From: JAWXBM01 sp034440115
GTDB taxonomy: Bacteria; Pseudomonadota; Gammaproteobacteria; Xanthomonadales; SZUA-36
Direction of reading: 5' to 3'
DNA: 54,397 nt
NCBI GenBank assembly: GCA_034440115.1
Contig: JAWXBM010000166.1
Coordinates: 1-54,397 of the forward strand
Position 1 is the stretch's first letter, and every line of letters begins with the position of its first letter. Of the stretch, positions 17,711 through 24,539 are shown in pieces. The notes beneath the pieces were generated by a model. The model was given only the letters and a program-made list of their open reading frames with translations. It made no database searches and was not told where the DNA came from. The position numbers were made by a program, and so were the translations under genes.

Positions 17711-17741
17711 AAAAAACGGCCGGGTAATTCTACCCGGCCGT
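17711..17741 (-). terminator. Rho-independent terminator of the DUF465 gene
   Basis: A perfect 11-bp stem (ACGGCCGGGTA at 17716-17726 with TACCCGGCCGT at 17731-17741) closes a four-base loop. Read on the minus strand it is followed by six Ts (17711-17716). It lies 24 bp past the stop of the DUF465 gene. Confidence 0.92.
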
Positions 17742-17764
17742 CGTCTGCAATGGTTGGAGTTTAC

Positions 17765-17980
17765 TCAGTTGCTGGTTTTGTCCATCATTCTGGCCAGCTT
17801 GTCCTTGGCCATCAGCTTTTCTTTCTTCAGCTTAACCAGCGCCAGGTCTTCCATCGGCACTGTCCCATATTCTGCATCGGTAACCTGCCTTTCCAGTTCC
17901 TGATGGCGGTTGAATATCCTGAGGAAATCAGGATTTTCCTTCATCATTTTTTCCATTTGGTGCTGACGGTGTTCAAACAT
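17765..17980 (-). CDS. YdcH-family (DUF465) small coiled-coil protein
   Basis: A 71-residue helical protein of the YdcH/DUF465 family: HRQHQMEKMMKENPDFLRIF at the N-terminus, the family's FxRIFxRHxELExxV signature in the middle, and the LKKEKLMAKDKLARMM heptad-like C-terminus, predicted to form an antiparallel helical hairpin. GGAGGA lies 7 bases before the ATG, an almost ideal ribosome binding site, so it may be highly translated. Monocistronic, with a strong terminator. Cellular role is not known. Confidence 0.88.
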   Translation of the reverse strand: MFEHRQHQMEKMMKENPDFLRIFNRHQELERQVTDAEYGTVPMEDLALVKLKKEKLMAKDKLARMMDKTSN

Positions 17981-18306
17981 AGTATTCCTCCGTATTCAGT
18001 GACAATACGCCGCCAATCGCTGGTCCTTGGTGGCAGTTGCCGGGAAACGATTCGCGGAACTAAAGATGTAATTAACGCATTTTGGGTTAAACAGGTAGAT
18101 ACGAATTTCTGGGTTGGGCCAACGGAAATTTGCTGTTGGCTCAGCCATCAGGGGCGAAATCCTTTTTTGCAGTGAAAAACCATAGGTGTGGCACAACACT
18201 AGCGCAAATTTTCATTGGCGGCAACCGGGATTTAAAACGCCTGTTAACAGGCGAAAAGCCCTTCGTGCTTTAGCGGCAAAAAGCGGCTTTCTGGAAAGAC
18301 TTTTGC
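17981..18306. other. Intergenic region between DUF465 gene and OmpA-like operon
   Basis: About 325 bp without a credible gene. The right part holds the CGCCTGTTAACAGGCG palindrome listed separately. The rest should carry the minus-strand promoter of the DUF465 gene, but no convincing -35/-10 pair was found. A 67-codon open frame on the minus strand here has no protein-like features. Confidence 0.6.
18234..18257 (-). terminator. Probable terminator of the OmpA-like lipoprotein operon
   Basis: A 16-bp perfect palindrome CGCCTGTTAACAGGCG (18238-18253) flanked by AAAA on both sides; on the minus strand the second arm is followed by TTTTAAA. It is 50 bp beyond the stop of the OmpA-domain gene. 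The short U-run makes it a moderate rather than strong terminator. Confidence 0.6.
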
Positions 18307-19299
18307 CTAATCATCCAGCAGGATAACGTCAACGCGGCGATTCTTACTGCGACCATCGGCCGTTTCATTAGTGGCGATGGGGAAATCCTCACCCATGCCA
18401 GCCGCGGTGACACGAGCAGCATCTACGCCCAGATCGACCAGGGTATTTAACACCGAATCGGCGCGCTGCTGCGACAGTTGTATGTTGGTACCGGCCTCGC
18501 CTACGGCATCGGTGTGTCCCTCGATACGAATTTTCTTTTCCGGCTCGCTTTGCAACAAATCAACCACTTCGGCAAGACTGGAAACCGCATCGCTTTTAAG
18601 TTCCGCCTGGCCGGTTTCGAACAACACGTCACCCAGCGTAACCACCACACCACTTTCGGTTTGACGCAACTGCAGGTTTTCCAGTTGCCGGCGTAGCGAC
18701 TGGGCCTGTTCGCTGGCCAGATTGGCCTCTTTCTTGGCCAGGCTGGCAGCCAATGCGCTGCTTTCCGCCAGGGCTTTGGCTTGATTTGCCTCTTCACGAG
18801 CCTGGCGAGCGTTCATTGCAGATTGCTCTTCCTGCGTCATGGCAGAATCCGCTTCCATGCGAGCGCGCTCTGCATCCTCAGCCGCAGCCTGGGACATCAT
18901 GCGGGCCTGGTCGGCTTCCTGCCGTGCCTGCTCAGTTTCCAACTGGCTGGCGCGCACCAGCAAACGGCTGTGTTCCAGACGCAACTGTTCCAGTTCGGAT
19001 TCCATTTTCTCGCGCTGCGCTGCGGCACGGGCGATCTGGATACGGCGATCTGCCATGTAGAGTAAGTGGAGGCGTTGGGTATCGTTGCCAGTAGCGTTTT
19101 CAGCAGCACGTGTAGCACGTTCGGCCTCGCCAAGAGCCAGTGGTGCATAGCCGGATAATTCCTGATCGGACTGCAGTTCGCTCAGGCGATTTCGAATTTG
19201 CTCCAGCACCAGGTCTTTCTTCGGCGCTGTCTGGCACGCGCTCAACAGCAATAAGGAAAGTAAACCCAACGTCAGCACAATTTGACGCATGTTCATCAA
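18307..19299 (-). CDS. OmpA-domain lipoprotein with coiled-coil stalk
   Basis: A 330-residue envelope protein. A lipoprotein signal with lipobox LLLSACQ (Cys about residue 22) leads into a DUF4398-like helical segment, then a long Ala/Glu/Arg-rich coiled coil (about residues 95-205, with repeated EAxxAxxEA patterns), and finally an OmpA peptidoglycan-binding domain (VTLGDVLFETGQAELKSDAV; IRIEGHTDAVGEAGTNIQLS; SKNRRVDVILLDD). It should tether the outer membrane to the cell wall. Its start overlaps the stop of the upstream lipoprotein gene by 4 bp, so the two are translationally coupled. Confidence 0.9.
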   Translation of the reverse strand: MMNMRQIVLTLGLLSLLLLSACQTAPKKDLVLEQIRNRLSELQSDQELSGYAPLALGEAERATRAAENATGNDTQRLHLLYMADRRIQIARAAAQREKMESELEQLRLEHSRLLVRASQLETEQARQEADQARMMSQAAAEDAERARMEADSAMTQEEQSAMNARQAREEANQAKALAESSALAASLAKKEANLASEQAQSLRRQLENLQLRQTESGVVVTLGDVLFETGQAELKSDAVSSLAEVVDLLQSEPEKKIRIEGHTDAVGEAGTNIQLSQQRADSVLNTLVDLGVDAARVTAAGMGEDFPIATNETADGRSKNRRVDVILLDD

Positions 19300-19673
19300 G
19301 GCTTGGCTCCGTAGGTGCGGACAAAGTCCTCGGTCAGCACCTCGTTTAATTTTTCCTGCTCGGCCAGATCAGCCCGAACCCTGGCTTCACGGGATTTTTC
19401 CACCGCCAGCTCCGCGTTAATTTCCGATTGATCGACCAGGTAGAAGGCCTTTTCGAAACTCTTTTGCTCCATGCCTTTACGGGCTTCAGCCAGCTTTTCG
19501 CGGGCAAACCTCAATTCAACCGGTGCATGCTGCTCCGCTCCAGCCTGAATGGCAGCGTCTATGCCCCTTTCAGCGGAGTTGAAAGCATCCTCGGACGGCT
19601 TGGGAGTAGCACAGGCTGCCAGCAGAATGGTACTGAACAGTAAACCTACAGGTATCCGGACCCGGTTCGGCAT
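19296..19673 (-). CDS. DUF4398-type lipoprotein
   Basis: A short outer-membrane lipoprotein of about 125 residues. I take the ATG at 19673 as the start because CAGGA lies 6 bases upstream and it gives a proper signal peptide (MPNRVRIPVGLLFSTILLAAC, lipobox LLAAC); the open frame extends to a TTG at 19721. The mature part is helical, with the DUF4398 pattern AELRFAREKLAEARKG-like (VELRFAREKLAEARKG) and AFYLVDQSEINAELA. It is coupled to the OmpA-domain lipoprotein, whose N-terminal part resembles it, so the two probably form one envelope complex. Confidence 0.82.
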   Translation of the reverse strand: MPNRVRIPVGLLFSTILLAACATPKPSEDAFNSAERGIDAAIQAGAEQHAPVELRFAREKLAEARKGMEQKSFEKAFYLVDQSEINAELAVEKSREARVRADLAEQEKLNEVLTEDFVRTYGAKP

Positions 19674-19762
19674 GGAAGTCCTGGTCACAATTGGCAATTG
19701 GCGCATATCAATCTCGTGCAAACGGGGACAGTGCGCTGATTATGAAGAAGCGCGCCGCAGGT

Positions 19763-20773
19763 TTAAACCCCGGGTTTAATGTCGGCTTTAACGCCGGCTT
19801 TAACGATGGTCTGCTCAATCGGTCCAAAAATACTGACTCCCCGAGCATCCAGCATCTCAATTCTGACTGTATCACCAAACTGCAGGAAAGGTGTTTCAGC
19901 AGCACCTTTCTCTACTACTTCCAGTACACGCTTCTCTGCCAGGCAGGAAGCACCTACCGATCTGTCCTGGTTGGCAATGGTGCCTGAGCCGACCAGCGTG
20001 CCGGCTACCAAAGGCCGGGTGCGGGCGGCATGGGCAATCAACTGGGCAAAGTTGAATTGCATGTCGTTGCCGGCTTCAGGCCAGCCGAAAAGTTCACCGT
20101 TGATGCTGGAGTGCAGAGCCAAGCTCAGCTTGCTGTCCTGCCAGGCATCGCCCAACTCATCCGCTGTAACCAGAACCGGTGACAGTGCGGAACGGGGTTT
20201 GGATTGCAGGAAGCCAAAGCCTTTGGCCAGTTCTCCCGGTATCAGGTTGCGCAAACTGACATCGTTGATCAGGCCGATCAACTGGATATGCTGAGCGGCT
20301 TCTTCTGCGCTCGCTCCCATGGCCACATCGTCTGTTACCACGATCACTTCGGCTTCAAAATCGATGCCGTATTCTTCCGAGGCAACCGTGACGGGGTCAA
20401 GCGGGGCGAGAAATCCGGCTGAAGTTGCCTGGTACATCAGCGGGTCTGCATAAAAAGACGCGGGGACTTCCGCGCCACGCGCTTTGCGAACCCGCTCAAC
20501 ATGCGGCAAATAAGCGCTGCCATCGACAAACTCATAAGCTCGGGGAAACGGTGCAGCCAGATCAAGTAAACTCAGTGGCCGCGCATCATCCCGGGCGCCA
20601 TCATTGAGCTCGGCTGACAGAGCATTCAGCCGCGGTGCCGCGGTTTGCCAGTTATCCAATGCCCGTTGCAGGGTCTGGGCGATTCCGCTCGCCGCCACAT
20701 AGGAGCTGAGATCGCGTTTTACTACGATCAGTGTGCCATCCCGACCACCTGCTTTGAGGCTTGCCAATTTCAT
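19763..20773 (-). CDS. Fumarylacetoacetate hydrolase-family protein (tyrosine degradation)
   Basis: A 336-residue FAH-family hydrolase. The N-terminal FAA_hydrolase_N-like part is followed by the catalytic domain with metal-binding acids in DFEAEVIVVTDD, and IGLINDVSLRNL and TLVGSGTIAN. As the third gene after hppD and hmgA it should cleave fumarylacetoacetate (or maleylacetoacetate) to fumarate and acetoacetate. No maleylacetoacetate isomerase gene lies in the operon. The last 13 residues are an imperfect tetrapeptide repeat (VKAG-VKAD-IKPG) encoded by three 12-bp units. AGGA precedes the ATG by 6 bases. Confidence 0.87.
   Translation of the reverse strand: MKLASLKAGGRDGTLIVVKRDLSSYVAASGIAQTLQRALDNWQTAAPRLNALSAELNDGARDDARPLSLLDLAAPFPRAYEFVDGSAYLPHVERVRKARGAEVPASFYADPLMYQATSAGFLAPLDPVTVASEEYGIDFEAEVIVVTDDVAMGASAEEAAQHIQLIGLINDVSLRNLIPGELAKGFGFLQSKPRSALSPVLVTADELGDAWQDSKLSLALHSSINGELFGWPEAGNDMQFNFAQLIAHAARTRPLVAGTLVGSGTIANQDRSVGASCLAEKRVLEVVEKGAAETPFLQFGDTVRIEMLDARGVSIFGPIEQTIVKAGVKADIKPGV
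19771..19806. repeat. 12-bp in-frame tandem repeat at the C-terminus of the FAH-like gene
   Basis: Three units: CGGGTTTAATGT (19771-19782), CGGCTTTAACGC (19783-19794), CGGCTTTAACGA (19795-19806). On the minus strand they encode the repeated (V/I)-K-x-(G/D) tail just before the stop codon. Confidence 0.85.
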
Positions 20774-20818
20774 AGTTTTTCCTGTGGTTGCCTGTCTGTT
20801 GTTTTCTGTTTGCCTGGC

Positions 20819-21946
20819 TTACCTGGATTGCCAGGAGTTCACGTAGCCGTCCCACTCGATGGGCTCAGCCAGTGGGTCCAGATCAAGCGAATCACGTGTA
20901 TCAATCATTACGGCGACTTCATCTGTGGCCGACGCCTTGGGTGTAAAGGCGTTCTTTAATGCCTTGGGATGTGGCCCGTGGGTAAATCCAATGGGATGCC
21001 AGCTCACCATACCCGGATGAATATTGTCGCGGCTGAAAAACTCGCCTTTGTGATAAAAAATCACTTCATCAAAATCATCGTTATTATGAAAAAACGGCAC
21101 TTTCAGCGCGTCCGGGTCAGTCTCAAACGGCCGTGGAACAAAGGTGCAAACCACGAAACGGTTCGCCACGAAGGTGGTGTGAACCGAAGGTGGCAAGTGG
21201 TAACGATGACTCATCAACGGCCGCATATCGCGCCAGTTGATGCGCACTGGGCATAAATCACCCTTCCAGCCCATGGCATCCAGCGGATTGAACGGGAAAG
21301 TAATGCGGCTGATATTACCGCGGCTTTTAACCCGGACCTCCCACTCCTGTTCATCCTGCTGGGCCAGAAAAGCATCATCAATGCGTGGAACATCCAGCAT
21401 GGCTTCATCAAATATGGCATTTGGCCCCAACAGACCCTTATCCGGCAGCATGTACGATGAATTACTCGCCTCGATCAGCAACATGCTGACCGGCGCTGTG
21501 CTTTCCATGCGCCAGGAGGTGCTGCGTGGCAACATGATGTAATCGCCGTCACGGAACTCCAGGTGGCCATAATCGCAATACAAGTGGCCTGAGCCGGAGT
21601 GGATGAATAGCAGTTCATCACCATCAGCATTGCGCGCCAAATGATCCATGCTGACCGGCATTTCCCAGATGCGGAATTTCATCTGTGCATTTGACAACAG
21701 TCCACGCGCATCCCAGGGAGAAGCACCGTAATTGGCCCAATGAGCGGTATCGAACGCACGTGGCCGCAAATCACCTTCCATGCGCGTCCAGCCCGTGGGC
21801 GGATGACGGTGGTACATATGCGTGGCCGGGCCAAAGAATCCTTCTTTACCGATTTCGCGCTCGAAACTGCCTTGCGGCAAATTGCAATGGGCCTGGCGCG
21901 AAGCCTGGCCTTCAATGCGCGGATGGGATATCCACTTTTTACTCAT
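20819..21946 (-). CDS. hmgA: Homogentisate 1,2-dioxygenase (short form)
   Basis: Fe(II) ring-cleaving dioxygenase turning homogentisate into maleylacetoacetate. The cupin-like fold shows LLFIHSGSGHLYCDYGHLEF and the iron-site region VSWHPIGFTHGPHPKAL near residue 330. At 375 residues it is shorter than the 430-445 residues of human or Pseudomonas putida enzymes; the shorter bacterial form is known, so this is probably not a truncation. CGGAG lies 7 bases before the ATG. It is the middle gene of hppD-hmgA-FAH, 69 bp after hppD, and that gap holds a long stem-loop. Confidence 0.9.
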   Translation of the reverse strand: MSKKWISHPRIEGQASRQAHCNLPQGSFEREIGKEGFFGPATHMYHRHPPTGWTRMEGDLRPRAFDTAHWANYGASPWDARGLLSNAQMKFRIWEMPVSMDHLARNADGDELLFIHSGSGHLYCDYGHLEFRDGDYIMLPRSTSWRMESTAPVSMLLIEASNSSYMLPDKGLLGPNAIFDEAMLDVPRIDDAFLAQQDEQEWEVRVKSRGNISRITFPFNPLDAMGWKGDLCPVRINWRDMRPLMSHRYHLPPSVHTTFVANRFVVCTFVPRPFETDPDALKVPFFHNNDDFDEVIFYHKGEFFSRDNIHPGMVSWHPIGFTHGPHPKALKNAFTPKASATDEVAVMIDTRDSLDLDPLAEPIEWDGYVNSWQSR

Positions 21947-21968
21947 GAGTTTCTCCGCATGATTTGAC

Positions 21969-22018
21969 TAACCCGCATATTGCACCAAGGTCGACGTGCT
22001 TGTGAAATATGCGGGTTA
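21969..22018 (-). promoter_or_regulatory. Intercistronic stem-loop between hppD and hmgA
   Basis: TAACCCGCATATT (21969-21981) pairs over 13 bp with AATATGCGGGTTA (22006-22018), with an inner GCAC/GTGC pair in the loop. The hppD stop codon (22016-22018) is part of the stem. No T-run follows on the minus strand, so this looks like an mRNA processing or stability element, or an attenuator of hmgA, rather than a terminator. Confidence 0.7.
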
Positions 22019-23065
22019 AAGAACACCACGCCTGGTTTGATCGAGTTCAATCGAGTCGAACAGAGCCTGGAAATTGCCTTCACCGAATCCCGTATTGCCT
22101 TTACGTTGGATGATTTCAAAAAAGATCGGACCTATGCAAGAGCTGGTGAAAATCTGCAACAACTGCTTCTTGCCGGTATCAGAATCCGCATCGAGCAAAA
22201 TGCCATTTATTTTCATGCGCGGCAGATCTTCATCGTGCTCGGGAACACGATGACTGATCAACTCGTAATAGGTGTCAGGAGTTTCCAGGAAATTGATTCC
22301 AGCTTTCTTCATGGCTTCAACACTTTGATAAATATTATTGGTGTATAGCGCAATATGCTGGATACCCTCTCCCTGGTACTGCTGCAGGTATTCGTTGATC
22401 TGACTTTTGGGCTCGGATGACTCGTTAATGGGAATACTGATCATGCCGTTAGGAGCAGTCATGGCTCGGGATCGCAAACCAGTCTGCTGGCCACGGATAT
22501 CAAAATACTTGGCCTGGTGAAAATTGAACAACTTGCTGTAAAACTCTGCCCATCCATCCATCTGGCCTTCAAATACGTTATGGGTGAGATGGTCAATGTA
22601 ACCCAGACCGTGTCCAACCGGGTTCAAATCTGCGCCTTCTGGCGGAACATAGTCGGCATTAAAGGGGCTGCCTTCAAGCGTATCCACCAGGTACAGAACT
22701 GAACCGCCAACACCCTTGATCACAGGACAATCCATGGCACTGCCCTTAATCCCTGTCATGGCTGTGGCACCCTTGGCCATCACGGCATCAAATGCTTCCT
22801 GACGATTACTCACCCGCAAGGCGAAACCCGCACAGCAAGGTCCGTGCAACGCGGCAAATTCACTGGCAAATGAACCGGGCTCTTCGTTGACCAGGAAATT
22901 CACCCCACCCTGGCGGTAGAAGGTGATTTTGCGACGGATATGACTGCCGATGTTTTTGAATCCCATCTGTTGAAAAAGCGTATGGAGTAACCGGGCATCG
23001 GGAGCGGCAAATTCAGCAAATTCGAAGCCTTCCACTCCAAGTGGATTTTCTGATTGATCGTTCAT
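22016..23065 (-). CDS. hppD: 4-hydroxyphenylpyruvate dioxygenase
   Basis: Fe(II) enzyme (349 residues, normal length) converting 4-hydroxyphenylpyruvate to homogentisate. Two glyoxalase/VOC modules are visible. Iron ligands appear in the C-terminal one: His in YIDHLTHNVFEG, His in GIQHIALYTNNI, and Glu in GPIFFEIIQRKGNTGFGEGN. AAGGA precedes the ATG. It is the first gene of the operon, reading away from the MarR gene, from a well-formed promoter whose spacer holds a palindromic operator. Confidence 0.95.
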   Translation of the reverse strand: MNDQSENPLGVEGFEFAEFAAPDARLLHTLFQQMGFKNIGSHIRRKITFYRQGGVNFLVNEEPGSFASEFAALHGPCCAGFALRVSNRQEAFDAVMAKGATAMTGIKGSAMDCPVIKGVGGSVLYLVDTLEGSPFNADYVPPEGADLNPVGHGLGYIDHLTHNVFEGQMDGWAEFYSKLFNFHQAKYFDIRGQQTGLRSRAMTAPNGMISIPINESSEPKSQINEYLQQYQGEGIQHIALYTNNIYQSVEAMKKAGINFLETPDTYYELISHRVPEHDEDLPRMKINGILLDADSDTGKKQLLQIFTSSCIGPIFFEIIQRKGNTGFGEGNFQALFDSIELDQTRRGVL

Positions 23066-23106
23066 GAGCCTGGTTCCTTTAAGCGCACAATGAATAGCGC
23101 AAGAAT

Positions 23107-23135
23107 TTGCGTATTCCGATCATATTAGTTACATT
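23107..23135 (+). promoter_or_regulatory. Possible marR promoter
   Basis: TTGCGT (23107-23112) and TACATT (23130-23135) are 17 bp apart, with partial matches to sigma70 hexamers. The -10 falls inside the palindromic operator, so the same protein could control its own gene. Confidence 0.35.
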
Positions 23136-23150
23136 TGCAACTATATTCAA
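23122..23150 (-). promoter_or_regulatory. hppD operon promoter
   Basis: On the minus strand TTGAAT (23145-23150) and TAATAT (23122-23127) are spaced by exactly 17 bp, a good sigma70 promoter 57 bp upstream of the hppD start. The spacer consists almost wholly of the operator below. Confidence 0.65.
23126..23143. promoter_or_regulatory. Probable MarR operator
   Basis: The 18-base site TAGTTACATTTGCAACTA is a near-perfect palindrome: seven of nine base pairs match, with only pairs 6/13 and the centre mismatched. It lies between the hppD promoter hexamers and over the possible marR -10. MarR-family dimers bind sites of this size and kind; that the adjacent MarR is the binder is inferred. Confidence 0.6.
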
Positions 23151-23165
23151 GAAAGTTTTTGCTGC

Positions 23166-23221
23166 GCCATGAACGCAAACCCATGACCATAAACCCATGA
23201 ACGAAAACAAATGAGCGAAAA
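23166..23221 (+). repeat. 14-bp tandem repeat, four units, carrying the marR start codon
   Basis: Units at 23166-23179, 23180-23193, 23194-23207 and 23208-23221 share the pattern nCCATGAncnnAAA (unit 4 is CAAATGAGCGAAAA). Each holds an ATGA at the same place. The ATGs at 23169, 23183 and 23197 each open a five-codon frame that stops at a TGA overlapping the next ATG; the fourth ATG (23211) is the marR start. Confidence 0.85.
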
Positions 23222-23723
23222 TAATAAGACAACCGGGCAAGCTTTTGCCCATTTTGATCTTGAGCATTTTTTGCCCTACCGCTTATCTGTAGTCAGTAAT
23301 ACGGTCAGCCAGGGCATAGCTCATATCTATCAGCAGGACCATGACCTGACGGTGATTGAATGGCGCATTATTGCGGTATTGGGTCGCTACCCGGGCCTCA
23401 CCGCCAGCCAGGTGGTCGAGCGCACGGTAATGGATAAAGTCTCAGTATCACGGGCGGTCAAGCGGCTTTTGGAGCGGGGGTTGTTGCAACGTCGTACACA
23501 TGGCAGCGACCGCAGATGTCGCACTCTGGAGCTCACGAACAGCAGCGGCAGAAAGACTTTCGAATCAATCGTGCCTCGCGCCCGAAAGTATGAGCAAGCA
23601 TTATTGGCAGACTTTGATGCACTTGAAATTCAGACCCTTGTGAGCCTGTTGAGTCGATTGCAGAACTCGGCCGTCAGACTGGACTCAGCGATCGAACCAG
23701 AAAACACCGCTCTGGAAAGCTGA
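23211..23723 (+). CDS. MarR-family regulator, likely of the hppD-hmgA operon
   Basis: A 170-residue winged-helix regulator. The DNA-binding part is LTASQVVERTVMDKVSVSRA followed by VKRLLERGLLQRRTHGSDRR (residues about 60-105), with the wing containing the usual D-R-R. It is divergent from hppD, and a palindromic operator lies between them, so it probably represses tyrosine/homogentisate breakdown and itself. No Shine-Dalgarno precedes the ATG at 23211; the start lies in the last unit of a 14-bp tandem repeat, and translation may depend on the overlapping upstream mini-ORFs. Confidence 0.9.
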   Translation: MSENNKTTGQAFAHFDLEHFLPYRLSVVSNTVSQGIAHIYQQDHDLTVIEWRIIAVLGRYPGLTASQVVERTVMDKVSVSRAVKRLLERGLLQRRTHGSDRRCRTLELTNSSGRKTFESIVPRARKYEQALLADFDALEIQTLVSLLSRLQNSAVRLDSAIEPENTALES

Positions 23724-23837
23724 AAGCTTCCAAAGCATCGCCCTGTCGACCGACTTTCGTGCGCACCTGCTGAAATTCTGCAAGAACTTCAAGCCCAAGG
23801 CTTTATGCACAAATATTGAGATGAATTCTGGCAAACC

Positions 23838-23873
23838 AAAAAAATGGGCCGGAAGTAGCAGCACTTCCGACCC
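23838..23873 (-). terminator. Rho-independent terminator on the minus strand
   Basis: On the minus strand GGGTCGGAAGT pairs with ACTTCCGGCCC (11 pairs including one U-G), closing a six-base loop (23846-23873), followed by one A and seven Ts (23838-23844). On the plus strand the stem has a mismatch and no T-run. No minus-strand protein gene lies upstream of it, which points to a small RNA. Confidence 0.75.
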
Positions 23874-23949
23874 AACGTCCTGAAAGAAGGGGTATCCAGG
23901 ACGTCTCTCTGGAGGCTCGTAGGCACAGGGATGTGTGAGATGACGAGCC
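23838..23949 (-). ncRNA. Candidate small RNA ending at the minus-strand terminator
   Basis: Three hairpins follow each other on the minus strand: one closed by GGCTCGT/ACGAGCC (23914-23920 with 23943-23949, with an inner CACA/TGTG pair), one closed by ACGTCCTG/CAGGACGT (23875-23882 with 23897-23904), then the U-tailed terminator. The 5' end is not fixed: a TATATA lies near 24026-24031 but without a good -35. I do not recognise the RNA family. An 88-codon open frame spans the same strand but runs through the terminator. Confidence 0.45.
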
Positions 23950-24330
23950 AAAGGAGCCTGTGTATGGGTTACAGACCGCCTGCGAAACTGAAGTCCGGAA
24001 GGAACTAACCCGTACCGCTGCCGCGTATATAAAGCGAATGCAGCAATGGCTGGTTAAAAGTTAATGAGATTCGTGTAGCCGAGAACCTGGCTGATACCGG
24101 GGAAGCGCAATTCATCGTGTTGACCTCCATGTCAAATCACTGTTGTTGGCACCAATTCCATTGGTGCAGATGCTGGTAGCGGAATGTGCCGGTCTGCCAG
24201 TGTGTATTACTATGCAAACTCCATACCAAGGCGTGGTGATTTCTAATATAGTCTTCATATCTATATGTTTTCAAATATTTTTATTTTAATAAATATAGAT
24301 GAGGTCGTTAATTATTCAGCTTTAGTTACC

Positions 24331-24470
24331 GGCACAATGTGCCAATAATTGTCAGTTATGACAATGGTTTCCCCAGGCTCCAAAGCCGTTATTTTGATGG
24401 CATGTGTCTTGGACAAGGCTTTAAAGCTTGCCCTGCCGGCAGGCTTCTGGTACATTTCGCCGGCTTTTTT
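24331..24470 (+). ncRNA. Candidate small RNA or transcribed leader upstream of rpsB
   Basis: Three successive plus-strand hairpins (24331-24343, 24349-24364, 24382-24422) lead to a terminator-like stem with a T6 tail. The set could be a free small RNA of about 140 bases or an attenuated leader. The preceding AT-rich block (24240-24300) could hold its promoter, but no hexamers are convincing. Confidence 0.35.
24435..24470 (+). terminator. Terminator-like hairpin upstream of rpsB
   Basis: GCCGGC (24435-24440) can pair with GCCGGC (24459-24464) over an 18-base loop, followed at once by six Ts (24465-24470). The first arm also sits in the palindrome CCTGCCGGCAGG (24432-24443), which could compete with it. 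Confidence 0.5.
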
Positions 24471-24539
24471 GACCCAAGCAAACTATGGGTTTGTGGGCTG
24501 AAAATAAACCGGCGTGACGGGGCTCAAGCAGATTAATTC

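Noticed and set aside
23166..23221. CRISPR array from the short repeats
   Set aside because: The units are adjacent with no spacers and only 14 bp long; no cas gene is in the window. The same holds for the repeat at 11241.
23685..23951. An 88-codon minus-strand open frame after marR
   Set aside because: It runs through a strong terminator on its own strand and overlaps the end of marR. The RNA structure is a better explanation.
23949..24149. 6S RNA
   Set aside because: The phrase GGGTTACAG next to GCCTGCG near 23967-23983 recalls the 3' part of E. coli 6S RNA, but the long closing stem and central bubble could not be drawn, and the usual zapA/ygfA neighbours are absent.
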